Of a stretch of DNA of 64,000 bases, positions 17,196 through 25,479 are shown one piece after another (position 1 is the first letter of the stretch; every line of letters begins with the position of its first letter). Where the stretch lies: NCBI RefSeq assembly GCF_001264245.1, contig NZ_CP011339.1, positions 496,001 through 560,000 of the forward strand. Reading direction: 5' to 3'. The notes under the pieces were generated by a model. That model ran no database searches and was not told the DNA's origin. It saw nothing but the letters and a program-made list of their open reading frames with translations. The translations under genes were made by a program, and so were the position numbers. This stretch comes from Microcystis panniformis FACHB-1757. GTDB lineage: Bacteria > Cyanobacteriota > Cyanobacteriia > Cyanobacteriales > Microcystaceae.

Positions 17196-18224
17196 CTAAG
17201 CAGTTAAAGTATTTAACCAATTGATTAAATCTTCAACCGTAGAGAAGTCGAATAAAGCTTCTCCTAATACTTCGACATCATCAATACTTAACTCCATAAT
17301 TTTAGTTTCTAATGAAGAATTAATCTCCCCTAACTTGCGTTTAAGTTGACGAAGAATCAATGTCTTTTCCCGTTCAATACCTTGTTCGATACCTTGTTCG
17401 ATACCCCGTTCAATACCTTGTTCGATACCCCGTTCGATACCTTGTTCAATACCTTGTTCGATACCCCGTTCGATACCTTGTTCAATACCTAGTTCAATAC
17501 CTTGACGCATCCAACTGGTGGTAATTTGCATAACTCCCTCCTGTACAGGTTCACTAAATGTGCTAATCTCTTCTTGAAATTGTATCTCTTCCACCGGATT
17601 TAGATTGAGATAAGTATCAATAAATCCAGAAATTAATTGCATTTTCGCTGGATTTAACCTTAAAGTAATTAACAAGCGCAGACATTCCGCTTTTACCTTA
17701 GCTCGCTCTTTCTCGGCAATGTTCATCTTAGCCATCAAAGCCGAAGCAACCGGATTCTGCTGATTGAGAAAATCTCGCCAATTTAATCGATTTAACTGCA
17801 CTACCTGATAGTTAAATTCTAACACCTTAAAATCGGTAAAATCGACTACATACTGACTAATTGCTTCTTTTTTGGGCTGGGAGTAAGAAAAAATTACAAT
17901 CGGATAAATCGGTAAGACAAATTTCTCATGAAAGCGAGCAAAATAAGTAAACATTCGCCGATTAAACCATTTTCGAGAACTTTCCTGCGCCTCGACATGA
18001 ATCAGAAAGAAAGATTCTTTTCCGCGAAACTTAACTTGTGCTACTAAATCGCTTTCATACCTTTCTCCTTCCGTGACATCAGTAAATACTTCTTTGTCTA
18101 AAAAAGTAATCGAGTCCCTATCTAAATAATCCATCAATTGAGGAAAAAATAACTCGATAAATTCGACAAAAAAGGTGGAGATTAACTCCTTAAATAAGCG
18201 GTCATGGTCAATATTATTAGTCAT
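17196..18224 (-). CDS. DUF4351 domain Rpn-like nuclease, copy 2
   Basis: 342 residues. The first 230 are almost identical to copy 1 at 15091-16035 (one visible difference near the start is LMDYLDRDS for LIDYLDRES). The extra 28 residues are seven more 4-residue units: this copy has 11 units (GIEL, GIEQ and GIER in mixed order) against four. The DUF4351 end differs from copy 1 at a few positions (INSSLETKIMELS, VEVLGEAL) and matches the tail fragment at 19392, suggesting gene conversion or a mosaic origin. E-x-Q strand and ESDL motif intact. Confidence 0.85.
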   Translation of the reverse strand: MTNNIDHDRLFKELISTFFVEFIELFFPQLMDYLDRDSITFLDKEVFTDVTEGERYESDLVAQVKFRGKESFFLIHVEAQESSRKWFNRRMFTYFARFHEKFVLPIYPIVIFSYSQPKKEAISQYVVDFTDFKVLEFNYQVVQLNRLNWRDFLNQQNPVASALMAKMNIAEKERAKVKAECLRLLITLRLNPAKMQLISGFIDTYLNLNPVEEIQFQEEISTFSEPVQEGVMQITTSWMRQGIELGIEQGIERGIEQGIEQGIERGIEQGIERGIEQGIEQGIEREKTLILRQLKRKLGEINSSLETKIMELSIDDVEVLGEALFDFSTVEDLINWLNTLTA

Positions 18225-18340
18225 GTAATGTCATCTCAACTAATCTGAGCGATGAATGACTACTCTTATCTATTGTATTCTGAAAAGTCGGTTTTGGCAA
18301 CGGATTGTTATGACCTCACCCCCTTAACCGACAGCGATTG

Positions 18341-18428
18341 TCAAATTCGCCCAAAAACCATCAGATTGAGCAAAATCGAACAAACTATCGTAAACAGCAG
18401 GAAAAATCGGCAACAGGGGAGAAGTCAT
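18341..18428 (-). pseudogene. 5' fragment of a second RTX gene (duplicate B)
   Basis: Exact repeat of the fragment at 16152-16239, displaced by 2,189 bases, with start codon at 18428. Non-functional relic carried along by the segmental duplication. Confidence 0.75.
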
Positions 18429-18520
18429 GACATTAACTGCAAAAGTTTATTGCTAACAGTTTTAGCCCAACAATCCCTAATTTTTCAAGGGTGCTATCAC
18501 AAAAATTAACATTTATTACA

Positions 18521-18535
18521 AGAAAACGGGTTTCT
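18521..18535. repeat. Palindromic repeat, copy 4 (single arm)
   Basis: AGAAAACGGGTTTCT only; the second arm is absent and the sequence changes to the promoter region of the toxin-antitoxin pair. It marks the right end of duplicated block B. Confidence 0.7.
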
Positions 18536-18603
18536 CGTAATGTTCACTACCCGATGAAATTGCTATGGTAAAATGTCCATAATAGACAAGAGAGAATTTA
18601 CTT

Positions 18604-18816
18604 ATGAGTGTAGCCGACGAAATTTACAAAATCGTGAAATCAATGCCTGAAGATCGAGCGAATAAAATTTTGGATTTTGCAAAGTTTTTGCAAGCTAAAC
18701 CAGAGTTAGAAGATAAGCCATTAGATTTCCGCGATGCGGCGGGATTGGGGCAAGAAATGTGGCAATCAATTGATGTAGATGCTTATATTCAGCAGGAGCG
18801 ATCATCATGGGAATAG
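18604..18816 (+). CDS. VapB-type antitoxin (DUF2281-like)
   Basis: 70-residue acidic protein: MSVADEIYKIVKSMPEDRANKILDFAKFLQAK, then FRDAAGLGQEMWQSIDVDAYIQQERSSW. It is of the kind found before PIN-domain toxins in cyanobacteria: an amino-terminal helical dimer and DNA-binding part and a carboxyl tail that would bind the toxin. Its stop overlaps the toxin start (ATG 18807) by ten bases, the usual coupled arrangement. TATGGTAAAATG about 45 bases upstream could hold a -10 element. The antitoxin looks intact although its toxin partner is not. Confidence 0.75.
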   Translation: MSVADEIYKIVKSMPEDRANKILDFAKFLQAKPELEDKPLDFRDAAGLGQEMWQSIDVDAYIQQERSSWE

Positions 18817-19241
18817 TTTTATAACCGGGAAATATTGTATTTTTAGATACGGCTCCTTTTATTTACTTTTTCGAGCAACATCCCATCTTTTTTCCTTATA
18901 TGGAAAAGTTATTTTATGATGTCTCCATTTATCAGGTTAAGGTTATCACTTCGATGATCACTTTTATCGAAATTGTTACCCATCCAGCAAGGATAGGTAA
19001 TCAGGAGTTGGTAGAACAATACCGGACATATTTCACCCGTTCGAGCCAAATTACTCTGTTACCAATCGATTTATCTATTGCTAATGAGGCGATCGCTCTT
19101 CGTACCCAATACACTCTCAAAACACCCGATGCGATTCAACTGGGAACAGCGATCGCATATTCAGCAACCTACATTATCACTAATGATAGGCAATGGAAAC
19201 AGTTAGCTCATCAAAATGTATTGCTAGTAGATGAAATGTAG
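18807..19241 (+). pseudogene. VapC-like PIN-domain toxin with nonsense codon 6
   Basis: The frame begins ATG GGA ATA GTT TTA at 18807, meets TAA at 18822-18824, and continues in the same frame as PGNIVFLDTAPFIYFFEQHP and on to LLVDEM, 144 codons in all. The PIN acidic residues are all present after the stop: D in FLDTAPF, E in TFIEIVTHP, D in KTPDAIQLG and D in ITNDRQW. A restart at ATG 18900 would lose the first catalytic Asp, so the RNase is probably dead unless the stop is read through. PIN toxins cleave RNA. It overlaps the antitoxin gene by ten bases. Confidence 0.78.
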
Positions 19242-19391
19242 CGAATCAGTTCTGGAAATGAATGATTTTACCTCTCCCCCTAACCCCATCTCCTCGTAGG
19301 AGAGGGGGAATTGCGACTCCTGCGAGGAGATGGGGAAATACACTGATAACTGTTAACTGTTAACTGAAATTCATACCTGAAAATGACAATT

Positions 19392-19706
19392 TTACAGGGT
19401 AATTAAAGTATTTAACCAATTGATTAAATCTTCAACCGTAGAGAAATCGAATAAAGCTTCTCCTAATACTTCGACATCATCAATACTTAACTCCATAATT
19501 TTAGTTTCTAATGAAGAATTAATCTCCCCTAACTTGCGTTTAAGTTGACGAAGAATCAATGTCTTTTCCCGTTCGATACCTTGTTCGATACCTTGTTCGA
19601 TACCTTGTTCAATACCTTGTTCAATACCCCGTTCGATACCCCGTTCGATACCTTGTTCAATACCTAGTTCAATACCTTGACGCATCCAACTGGTGGTAAT
19701 TTGCAT
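19392..19706 (-). pseudogene. DUF4351 nuclease, carboxyl-terminal fragment
   Basis: 104 codons from an internal ATG: MQITTSWMRQ, nine 4-residue units (GIEL, GIEQ, GIER), then the DUF4351 domain ending INWLNTLITL. The nuclease half is absent. It lies 22 bases beyond the stop of the full copy at 19729-20715, in the same orientation, so it looks like a partial tandem duplication of that gene's 3' end. Its domain sequence matches copy 2 (17196-18224). Confidence 0.78.
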
Positions 19707-19728
19707 AACTCCCTCGAAATTACAAGCA

Positions 19729-20715
19729 TTATAAAGTATTTAACCAATTGATTAAATCTTCAACCGTAGAGAAATCGAATAAAGCTTCTGCTAATGCTTC
19801 GACATCATCAATACTTAACTCCATAATTTTAGTTTCTAATGAAGAATTAATCTCCCCTAACTTGCGTTTAAGTTGACGAAGAATCAATGTCTTTTCCCGT
19901 TCGATACCGCGTTCGATACCTTGTTCGATACCTTGTTCGATACCGCGTTCAATACCTTGTTCGATACCGCGTTCAATACCTAGTTCAATACCTTGACGCA
20001 TCCAACTGGTGGTAATTTGCATAACTCCCTCCTGTACGGGTTGACTAAATGTGCTAATCTCTTCTTGAAATTGTCTCTCTTCCACCGGATTTAGATTGAG
20101 ATAAGTATCAATAAATCCAGAAATTAATTGCATTCTCGCCGCATCTAACCTTAAAGTGATTAACAAGCGCAGACATTCCGCTTTTACCTTGGCTCGCTCT
20201 TTCTCGGCAATGTTCATCTTCGCCATCAAAGCTGAAGCAACTGGATTCGGTTGATTGAGAAAATCTCGCCAATTTAATCGATTTAACTGCACTACTTGAT
20301 AGTTAAATTCTAATACCTTAAAATCGGGAAAATCAACCACATACTGACTAATCGCTTCTCTTTTTGGCTTTGAATAAGAAAAAATTACAATCGGATAAAT
20401 CGGGAGGACAAATTTCTCATGAAAGCGAGCAAAATAAGTAAACATTCGCCGGTTAAACCACTTTCGAGAACTTTCCTGCGCCTCTACATGAATCAGAAAA
20501 AAAGATTCTTTTCCTCGAAACTTAACCTGTGCTACTAAATCGCTTTCATACCTTTCTCCTTCCGTGACATCGGTAAATACTTCTTTGTCTAAAAAAGTAA
20601 TCGATTCCCTATCTAAATAATCGATCAATTGAGGAAAAAATAACTCAATAAATTCGACAAAAAAGGTGGAGATTAACTCCTTAAATAAGCGGTCATGGTC
20701 AATATTATTAGTCAT
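19729..20715 (-). CDS. DUF4351 domain Rpn-like nuclease, copy 3
   Basis: 328 residues, same family as copies 1 and 2 but more diverged (YSKPKREAISQYVVDFPDF, LRLDAARMQLIS, EERQFQEEIS). It therefore predates the A/B duplication. It has eight 4-residue units between nuclease and DUF4351 parts. The ESDLVAQVKFRGKESFFLIHVEAQ core is intact. The sequence just beyond its start (ATGAATGACTACTCG... at 20743) is the same flank found beyond copies 1 and 2, so the ancestral repeat unit included that flank. Confidence 0.85.
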   Translation of the reverse strand: MTNNIDHDRLFKELISTFFVEFIELFFPQLIDYLDRESITFLDKEVFTDVTEGERYESDLVAQVKFRGKESFFLIHVEAQESSRKWFNRRMFTYFARFHEKFVLPIYPIVIFSYSKPKREAISQYVVDFPDFKVLEFNYQVVQLNRLNWRDFLNQPNPVASALMAKMNIAEKERAKVKAECLRLLITLRLDAARMQLISGFIDTYLNLNPVEERQFQEEISTFSQPVQEGVMQITTSWMRQGIELGIERGIEQGIERGIEQGIEQGIERGIEREKTLILRQLKRKLGEINSSLETKIMELSIDDVEALAEALFDFSTVEDLINWLNTL

Positions 20716-20858
20716 GTAATGTCATCTTAACTAATCTGAGCGATGAATGACTACTCGTCCCTATTGTATTCTGAAAAGTCGGTTTTGGCAACGGATTATT
20801 ATGACCTTACCCCCTTAACCTACGAGGAGAGGGGGATGCTTCCCGCAAAAAACCCCAC

Positions 20859-20891
20859 AGAAAACGGGTTTCTTGAAGAAACCCGTTTTCT
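20859..20891. repeat. Palindromic repeat, copy 5
   Basis: AGAAAACGGGTTTCT, TGA, AGAAACCCGTTTTCT: perfect 15-bp arms, 3-base loop. Lies at the right end of the accessory block. Confidence 0.9.
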
Positions 20892-20970
20892 CGATAAGAA
20901 ATTAATTACATTTTCGCTAGATTTAACCTTAAAGTGATTAACAAGCGCAGACATTCCACTAACCGATCAC

Positions 20971-21008
20971 AAAAAAAAACTGGAGCGAGCGCTTTTCGCC
21001 ACCCCAGT
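20971..21008 (-). terminator. Intrinsic terminator for the glucosyltransferase gene
   Basis: On the minus strand: ACTGG, then GGTGGCGAAAAGCGCTCGCT, then CCAGT, followed by nine T (the A run at 20971-20979 on the plus strand). It lies about 170 bases past the stop of the gene at 21176-22603. Confidence 0.7.
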
Positions 21009-21175
21009 GCTGTCACGGAATTCAATTCTGTATCTAAATTAACACATTATTGGCAGCAAGCATGATTAAGGAAATTGGAAATTTTTCCCAAAGGGGTTTC
21101 CAAAGGCTGTTACCTTGACTGACAGGGGATTTCGAGCCTGATAAAGCCAAAGTTTTGGGAGTCTATCCTCGAAAA

Positions 21176-22603
21176 TTAAACTTCGGCGCTGAGATGTTCC
21201 CCCAGATGAACGGTTTTCACCCATTTTAAACGTTTAGGACGCAAAGCCATCCGTAGGCTGACACTGGGAATAATAATAAACCAGTGCATCATATAAATCA
21301 TGCCGCGAATGGTTTGAGCCAGGATGTCCAAACCGAGAGCAAAAGTGAATTTTTTACCCGTATTGACTCGGATTAATCCTGTCACCATCCCCCAGAGAGA
21401 AAGGGAAAGAGCCAAACCAGTTAAAGGCGTTAAAATCGGGGCTTGATGCTGGGTAATTGTGATTAAAAGATCGGGAATAGCGGCCGCAGGTAAGATATAT
21501 TGAACGAGCAAAAAAGCAATTAAATCAAACTTTTTCGGCCAAGGCATGGGAGACTTTAAAATTGCTTTCCAATAGTCGAGATAACGCTGAAAACCACCCT
21601 CGGCCCAACGATTGCGCTGATGCCATAAAGCGATCGCAGTTGTCACCCCTTCTTCCGCTACTGCGGGAAAATTTAAGACATTAATTTTCCAATTATCAAT
21701 ATGGAGACGAATAGTTAAATCAAGATCGTCGGTGATCGTTTGTTCATTCCAACCCCCGCAACGATTTAAGGCACTACGACGGACAAATTGACCATTTCCG
21801 CGCAATTCTCCGATCCCTCCCACTGCGATCCGTTGCTGTTGGAAACAGCTATCAAAGATCATTTCTACCGCTTGTCCTTTGGTCCAGAAGTTTTCGGCAG
21901 CATTGGCGATCGCTTTTCGCACCTGTACCGCACCCACTTCTCGATCGTCGAACATTGGGACCACATGACGCAGTAAATCGGAGGATAATCCCGCATCCGC
22001 ATCGAATACGCCGATAATTTCCCCGTTAGTCAGGGATAAAACCTGATTCAAGGCGCCAGATTTGCCACCTCCGGCATTAGCAGGACGATGGAGAATTTTT
22101 AATTGGGGATATTCTAAAGCAAGGCGATCAAGAATTGCACCGGTGTTATCGGTACTATAGTCATCGACGATCCAAACTTCTAACTTATCTTGGGGATAGT
22201 CTAGATGACAGAGATAATTAACCAGCTTCGTGATTACAGTTTCTTCATTTTTGGCCGCTACTAAGAGGGACACCCTGGGGACAGAGGCTAAATCCCAATC
22301 TGGCAAAGGAATTGGCGGCGTTTCTGGTTTCGTGAACAGCAGCCGCAAAGCTTGCCCCGATAGTACCATAGTTAAGGCGATAATTGCCCAATAACCCCAA
22401 CTCAGCCAATGAAGTCCGATAATTATTGTCCAGATCGCCATGAGGCTAAAAGCCGCTTTCTGTCTGCGTCCCGATCGGCCTTGAAAAATTTCGCTCCTAA
22501 ATTCCTCCTCCTCATCTTCGGGATCGGACCAGTCAGATAGGAGGGAACCAATCGGGTCTAATTCTTCGTTATCATCCTCTCGCGACCAATAATTTTCTGC
22601 CAT
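21176..22603 (-). CDS. mgdA: Beta-monoglucosyldiacylglycerol synthase (GT2)
   Basis: Membrane glycosyltransferase that adds glucose from UDP-glucose to diacylglycerol, the first step of galactolipid synthesis for cyanobacterial thylakoids. 475 residues. An acidic amino-terminal stretch (DPIGSLLSDWSDPEDEEEE) is followed by two membrane segments (about 52-90) and the GT-A domain VPRVSLLVAAKNEE with EVWIVDDYSTD. Then come the metal-binding VFDADAG, the acceptor ITDDLDL and the HQRNRWAEGG motif. Further membrane segments follow, ending RPKRLKWVKTVH. These motifs and the tail agree with Synechocystis Sll1377 as I remember it. It is divergent from the desaturase/SDR gene, with 211 bases between. 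Confidence 0.82.
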   Translation of the reverse strand: MAENYWSREDDNEELDPIGSLLSDWSDPEDEEEEFRSEIFQGRSGRRQKAAFSLMAIWTIIIGLHWLSWGYWAIIALTMVLSGQALRLLFTKPETPPIPLPDWDLASVPRVSLLVAAKNEETVITKLVNYLCHLDYPQDKLEVWIVDDYSTDNTGAILDRLALEYPQLKILHRPANAGGGKSGALNQVLSLTNGEIIGVFDADAGLSSDLLRHVVPMFDDREVGAVQVRKAIANAAENFWTKGQAVEMIFDSCFQQQRIAVGGIGELRGNGQFVRRSALNRCGGWNEQTITDDLDLTIRLHIDNWKINVLNFPAVAEEGVTTAIALWHQRNRWAEGGFQRYLDYWKAILKSPMPWPKKFDLIAFLLVQYILPAAAIPDLLITITQHQAPILTPLTGLALSLSLWGMVTGLIRVNTGKKFTFALGLDILAQTIRGMIYMMHWFIIIPSVSLRMALRPKRLKWVKTVHLGEHLSAEV

Positions 22604-22814
22604 AATCGACTCAGGTTAAGTAACTGTTCAAATAGAAGCTTATTTCTTGCTTTATCTTACCGAAAATTGTTAAAATTTTTAACGGAATCTTAAGTTTTTT
22701 CGGTAAAGAAACCCCAGTTTTTCAGGCTATTGGTTCCTTTTACCCGATAAATGCGCTTTTTCGGCTAAGATTGCTTTGTTTACATTCGTTGAGAAAATTT
22801 AACATTTATCCCCT

Positions 22815-24050
22815 ATGTCAAACCTGCTCCTCTGTGTCGGACTGATTTGTGGCTCAATTATTTGGGTGGAGATCGTGCGTGATTGCTATCATGCTCTGGC
22901 CCACCATTGGCAGCCCCTTTATCGTCTGCACGTCTGGCATCATCGGGTTTTTCGTCCCGATCTGTCGGTAATGAGCGAGGAAATTTATCGTCGGGCGCAC
23001 TGGTACAATGATGTACCGGAGGCCTTGGTGATGTTGGCTGCCAGTGTTTTACCGGTACTACTGGCCTACTCTTGGGGGTTCGATCGCCCTTGGTTGGGTT
23101 GGTTAGGTTCCCTTTATACTTTGGCTTTTCTCAGTACGGCGATCGGTCGAGGTTTAGGTATCGCCAATCTGGAGGAATTAACCGATTTAACCCATCGTCC
23201 GGGGGAATTTGAGAGTTTTCCCGCTCAATGGCGCGTTAATCGTACCTACCACTGGCGACACCATTTTGATAACCAAAAGGCTTATTATTGTGGCACTTTC
23301 ACCTTTATGGATAAATTGATGGGGACGGCACTTTCTCTCAAGGGTAAAACGATCGCCATTACCGGAGCGAATGGAACTTTAGGGCGATCGCTGTTAAAGT
23401 ACCTACAACTGAAGGGAGCCAAGGTGATCGCGCTCACTTCTGGGGAGAATGCGATCGCTCTTGAAATTAACGGCGAATCAGTACCCGTAAAAACCGTGAA
23501 ATGGCAAATCGGCGAAGAAACGCAACTTGAGAACCTATTTAAGTCTGTAGATATACTGATTTTAAATCATGGCGTTAATGTCCACGGCCAAAGAACCCCA
23601 GAAGCGATCGAATTAGCCTACGAAGTGAATACTTTTTCCGTCTGGCGTTTAATGGAATTATTCTTCAAAACTGTCCGCACTAACGAGCAAATTGCCCGCA
23701 AGGAAGTCTGGGTGAATACCTCGGAAGCGGAGGTTAATCCTGCCTTTAGTCCCCTCTACGAACTCAGTAAACGAGCGATCGGTGATATGATTACCCTGCG
23801 TCGTTTAGATGCTCCCTGTGTGGTGAGAAAGCTAATTCTTGGCCCTTTTAAGAGTAATTTAAATCCTGTGGGTATTATGTCGGCCGATTGGGTGGCTAAA
23901 CAGATTATCAAGGCGGTACAGAGGGATAGCCGCAATATTATTATTACTATTAATCCCTTGACTTTTATCACCTTCCCAATTAAAGAATTCTCTGTTTCTA
24001 CCTACTTAAAACTATTTACTCGTTCCCCAAAAAATCGGGAAAATCCCTAA
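22815..24050 (+). CDS. Bifunctional sterol desaturase / short-chain dehydrogenase
   Basis: 411-residue fusion. The amino half (about 1-165) is a membrane fatty acid hydroxylase/sterol desaturase-like region with histidine clusters: DCYHALAHHW, HVWHHRVF, and TYHWRHHFDNQKAYY. These bind a di-iron centre in the family. The second half (about 175-400) is a Rossmann SDR domain with TGANGTLGR, LNHGVN and the YELSKRAIGD catalytic Tyr-x3-Lys. This domain order is known in cyanobacteria; the substrate is not. A HIP1-rich gene body and a neighbour in glycolipid synthesis suggest a role in membrane lipid or pigment metabolism (inference). No clear ribosome site precedes ATG 22815. Confidence 0.85.
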   Translation: MSNLLLCVGLICGSIIWVEIVRDCYHALAHHWQPLYRLHVWHHRVFRPDLSVMSEEIYRRAHWYNDVPEALVMLAASVLPVLLAYSWGFDRPWLGWLGSLYTLAFLSTAIGRGLGIANLEELTDLTHRPGEFESFPAQWRVNRTYHWRHHFDNQKAYYCGTFTFMDKLMGTALSLKGKTIAITGANGTLGRSLLKYLQLKGAKVIALTSGENAIALEINGESVPVKTVKWQIGEETQLENLFKSVDILILNHGVNVHGQRTPEAIELAYEVNTFSVWRLMELFFKTVRTNEQIARKEVWVNTSEAEVNPAFSPLYELSKRAIGDMITLRRLDAPCVVRKLILGPFKSNLNPVGIMSADWVAKQIIKAVQRDSRNIIITINPLTFITFPIKEFSVSTYLKLFTRSPKNRENP

Positions 24051-24060
24051 CTATTTATCC

Positions 24061-25005
24061 TTAATCGGGGATTAAGACTATTTTTCCGCGCACTCTTTCC
24101 GATTCACTATAATTATGAGCTGCTGCCACCTGGGAAAAAGTATAGGTGCGATCGATTCTAACAGTTAATTTACCCGATTCGATCGCTTCTTTGAGAAATT
24201 GCCAGTCAGACGCTTGTGCTTGAGCAAAAAATATCAGTTTCCCTTTTTGGGGCAACCAAGCACCGAGATAATTTAAGAGGATAATTCCTGGATTTGGGAG
24301 GGTGGTTATATAGGTCCCTTGGGGTTTTAAAAGCTGACGACAGTGCCAAAAAGAAGACTTAGCCACAGCATCGAAGATTATATCATATTTCTGCTCAGTT
24401 TTTCTCCAATCTTCTTGGGTATAATCGATAACTTTATCTGCTCCTAAAGAGGTGACATAATCGATATTTTTACTACTACAAACTCCATCTACTTCCGCAG
24501 AGAAAATTTTCCCTATCTGCACAGCAAAGCTACCCACTCCTCCCGATGCACCATTAACTAAAATCCGATTTCCTGCTTTAATATTGCCAAAATCTCGCAA
24601 GACTTGCAAAGCGGTAGAAGCAGCTAAAGGGGTGGCAGCAGCTTCAATAAAGCTCTGATTAGGCGGTTTTTTAACTAATAGGGAAGCGGGAATAATTGCA
24701 TATTCAGCATAGGTTCTACCGGGTAATTTATTGACAAAACCAAAAACCTCATCTCCGATCTGGAATTGTTCCACCTGACTGCCTTTTTCAACGATAATTC
24801 CACTATAATCAAAACCTAATTGCAGGGGAAATTTATTACCTGTGGCTATTTTGAGCATTCCCCGACGAATCTTCCAATCAATCGGATTAATTCCCGCTGC
24901 CATAATCTTAATTAAGACTTCTTTCCCTTGGGGAATTGGCTTTTCTATTTCGGTGTATTGGAGAACATTACTATCGCCATAGCGATTGATGATAATAGCT
25001 TTCAT
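24061..25005 (-). CDS. NAD(P)H quinone oxidoreductase-like alcohol dehydrogenase (MDR family)
   Basis: About 314 residues. Start placed at ATG 25005 (MKAIIINRYGDSNVLQYTEIEKP), the normal family start; an upstream in-frame extension overlaps the preceding gene. GroES-like domain first (ILIKIMAAGINPIDWKIRRGML, LGFDYSGIIVEKG, DEVFGFV), then a Rossmann NADPH domain (GNRILVNGASGGVGSFAVQIGK). No structural-zinc Cys cluster, so it belongs with zinc-free quinone oxidoreductases. Ends with VRGKIVLIPD. Its start lies two bases after the stop of the membrane gene at 25008-25394, so the two are translationally coupled. Confidence 0.88.
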   Translation of the reverse strand: MKAIIINRYGDSNVLQYTEIEKPIPQGKEVLIKIMAAGINPIDWKIRRGMLKIATGNKFPLQLGFDYSGIIVEKGSQVEQFQIGDEVFGFVNKLPGRTYAEYAIIPASLLVKKPPNQSFIEAAATPLAASTALQVLRDFGNIKAGNRILVNGASGGVGSFAVQIGKIFSAEVDGVCSSKNIDYVTSLGADKVIDYTQEDWRKTEQKYDIIFDAVAKSSFWHCRQLLKPQGTYITTLPNPGIILLNYLGAWLPQKGKLIFFAQAQASDWQFLKEAIESGKLTVRIDRTYTFSQVAAAHNYSESERVRGKIVLIPD

Positions 25006-25007
25006 AA

Positions 25008-25394
25008 TTAAGAAAAAAGTTGGTAAAATAGTAAAGGAGCAAAAGTAATGACCAAGAGAACAAAAATCCAAACTCGTCCCGCTAAAAGATTATAATCTTG
25101 CCCTAATCTTGACCAAGAATGACCAGCGATAAAATGACCGAACAGAAACTCAAACCCCACTGTTAATACTAACCAAATTAAACCGATAGTAATTGCTTGA
25201 CCGGAGGATTCTAGACCCCAAAAATAGACAAGAGTGCCAATATAAAGACTAAAAAAGAGGATTCCTGTCAGGGTAGAAATTTGATGGGCGCGCAGTTCAT
25301 CGAGATATTTTCCGTAGGTGGTTTCTCGGAGGATACCGTTACTAACTCCTATTACGATCATCGGTAGCCATGCGACAATGTAGCGACTAATCAT
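25008..25394 (-). CDS. Four-helix membrane protein of unknown function
   Basis: 128 residues with about four hydrophobic segments: IVAWLPMIVIGVSNGIL, TGILFFSLYIGTLVYFW, ITIGLIWLVLTVGFEFLFG and VWIFVLLVITFAPLLFYQL. A conserved-looking polar patch RETTYGKYLDELRAHQ lies between helices 1 and 2, and GHFIAGHSWSRLGQDYNLLAGR between 3 and 4. Not assigned to a named family. It is the first gene of a two-gene unit with the oxidoreductase. Confidence 0.75.
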   Translation of the reverse strand: MISRYIVAWLPMIVIGVSNGILRETTYGKYLDELRAHQISTLTGILFFSLYIGTLVYFWGLESSGQAITIGLIWLVLTVGFEFLFGHFIAGHSWSRLGQDYNLLAGRVWIFVLLVITFAPLLFYQLFS

Positions 25395-25479
25395 AAGTTG
25401 TTGGTTTAGAACTCGCTCTAATTGGATTATAGCTATATTTGGCTGATAACTTGAGATATTTTCGTAAAAATTAATATTG

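Larger units (their letters stand above)
20716..21175. other. Gene-poor interval with repeat remnants
   Basis: Holds the conserved flank of the DUF4351 copies (20743-20818), a palindromic repeat (20859-20891), a small duplicate of DUF4351 coding sequence (about 20900-20958, matching 20125-20185), and a terminator for the gene on the right. No credible gene. Confidence 0.7.

Noticed and set aside
16063..18509. Two identical 85-codon plus-strand frames (MNDYSYLLYSEKSV...) at 16063 and 18252
   Set aside because: They run through the conserved flank and antisense across the RTX fragments. Identity is explained by the segmental duplication; there is no ribosome site, and the third copy at 20743 diverges into unrelated sequence.
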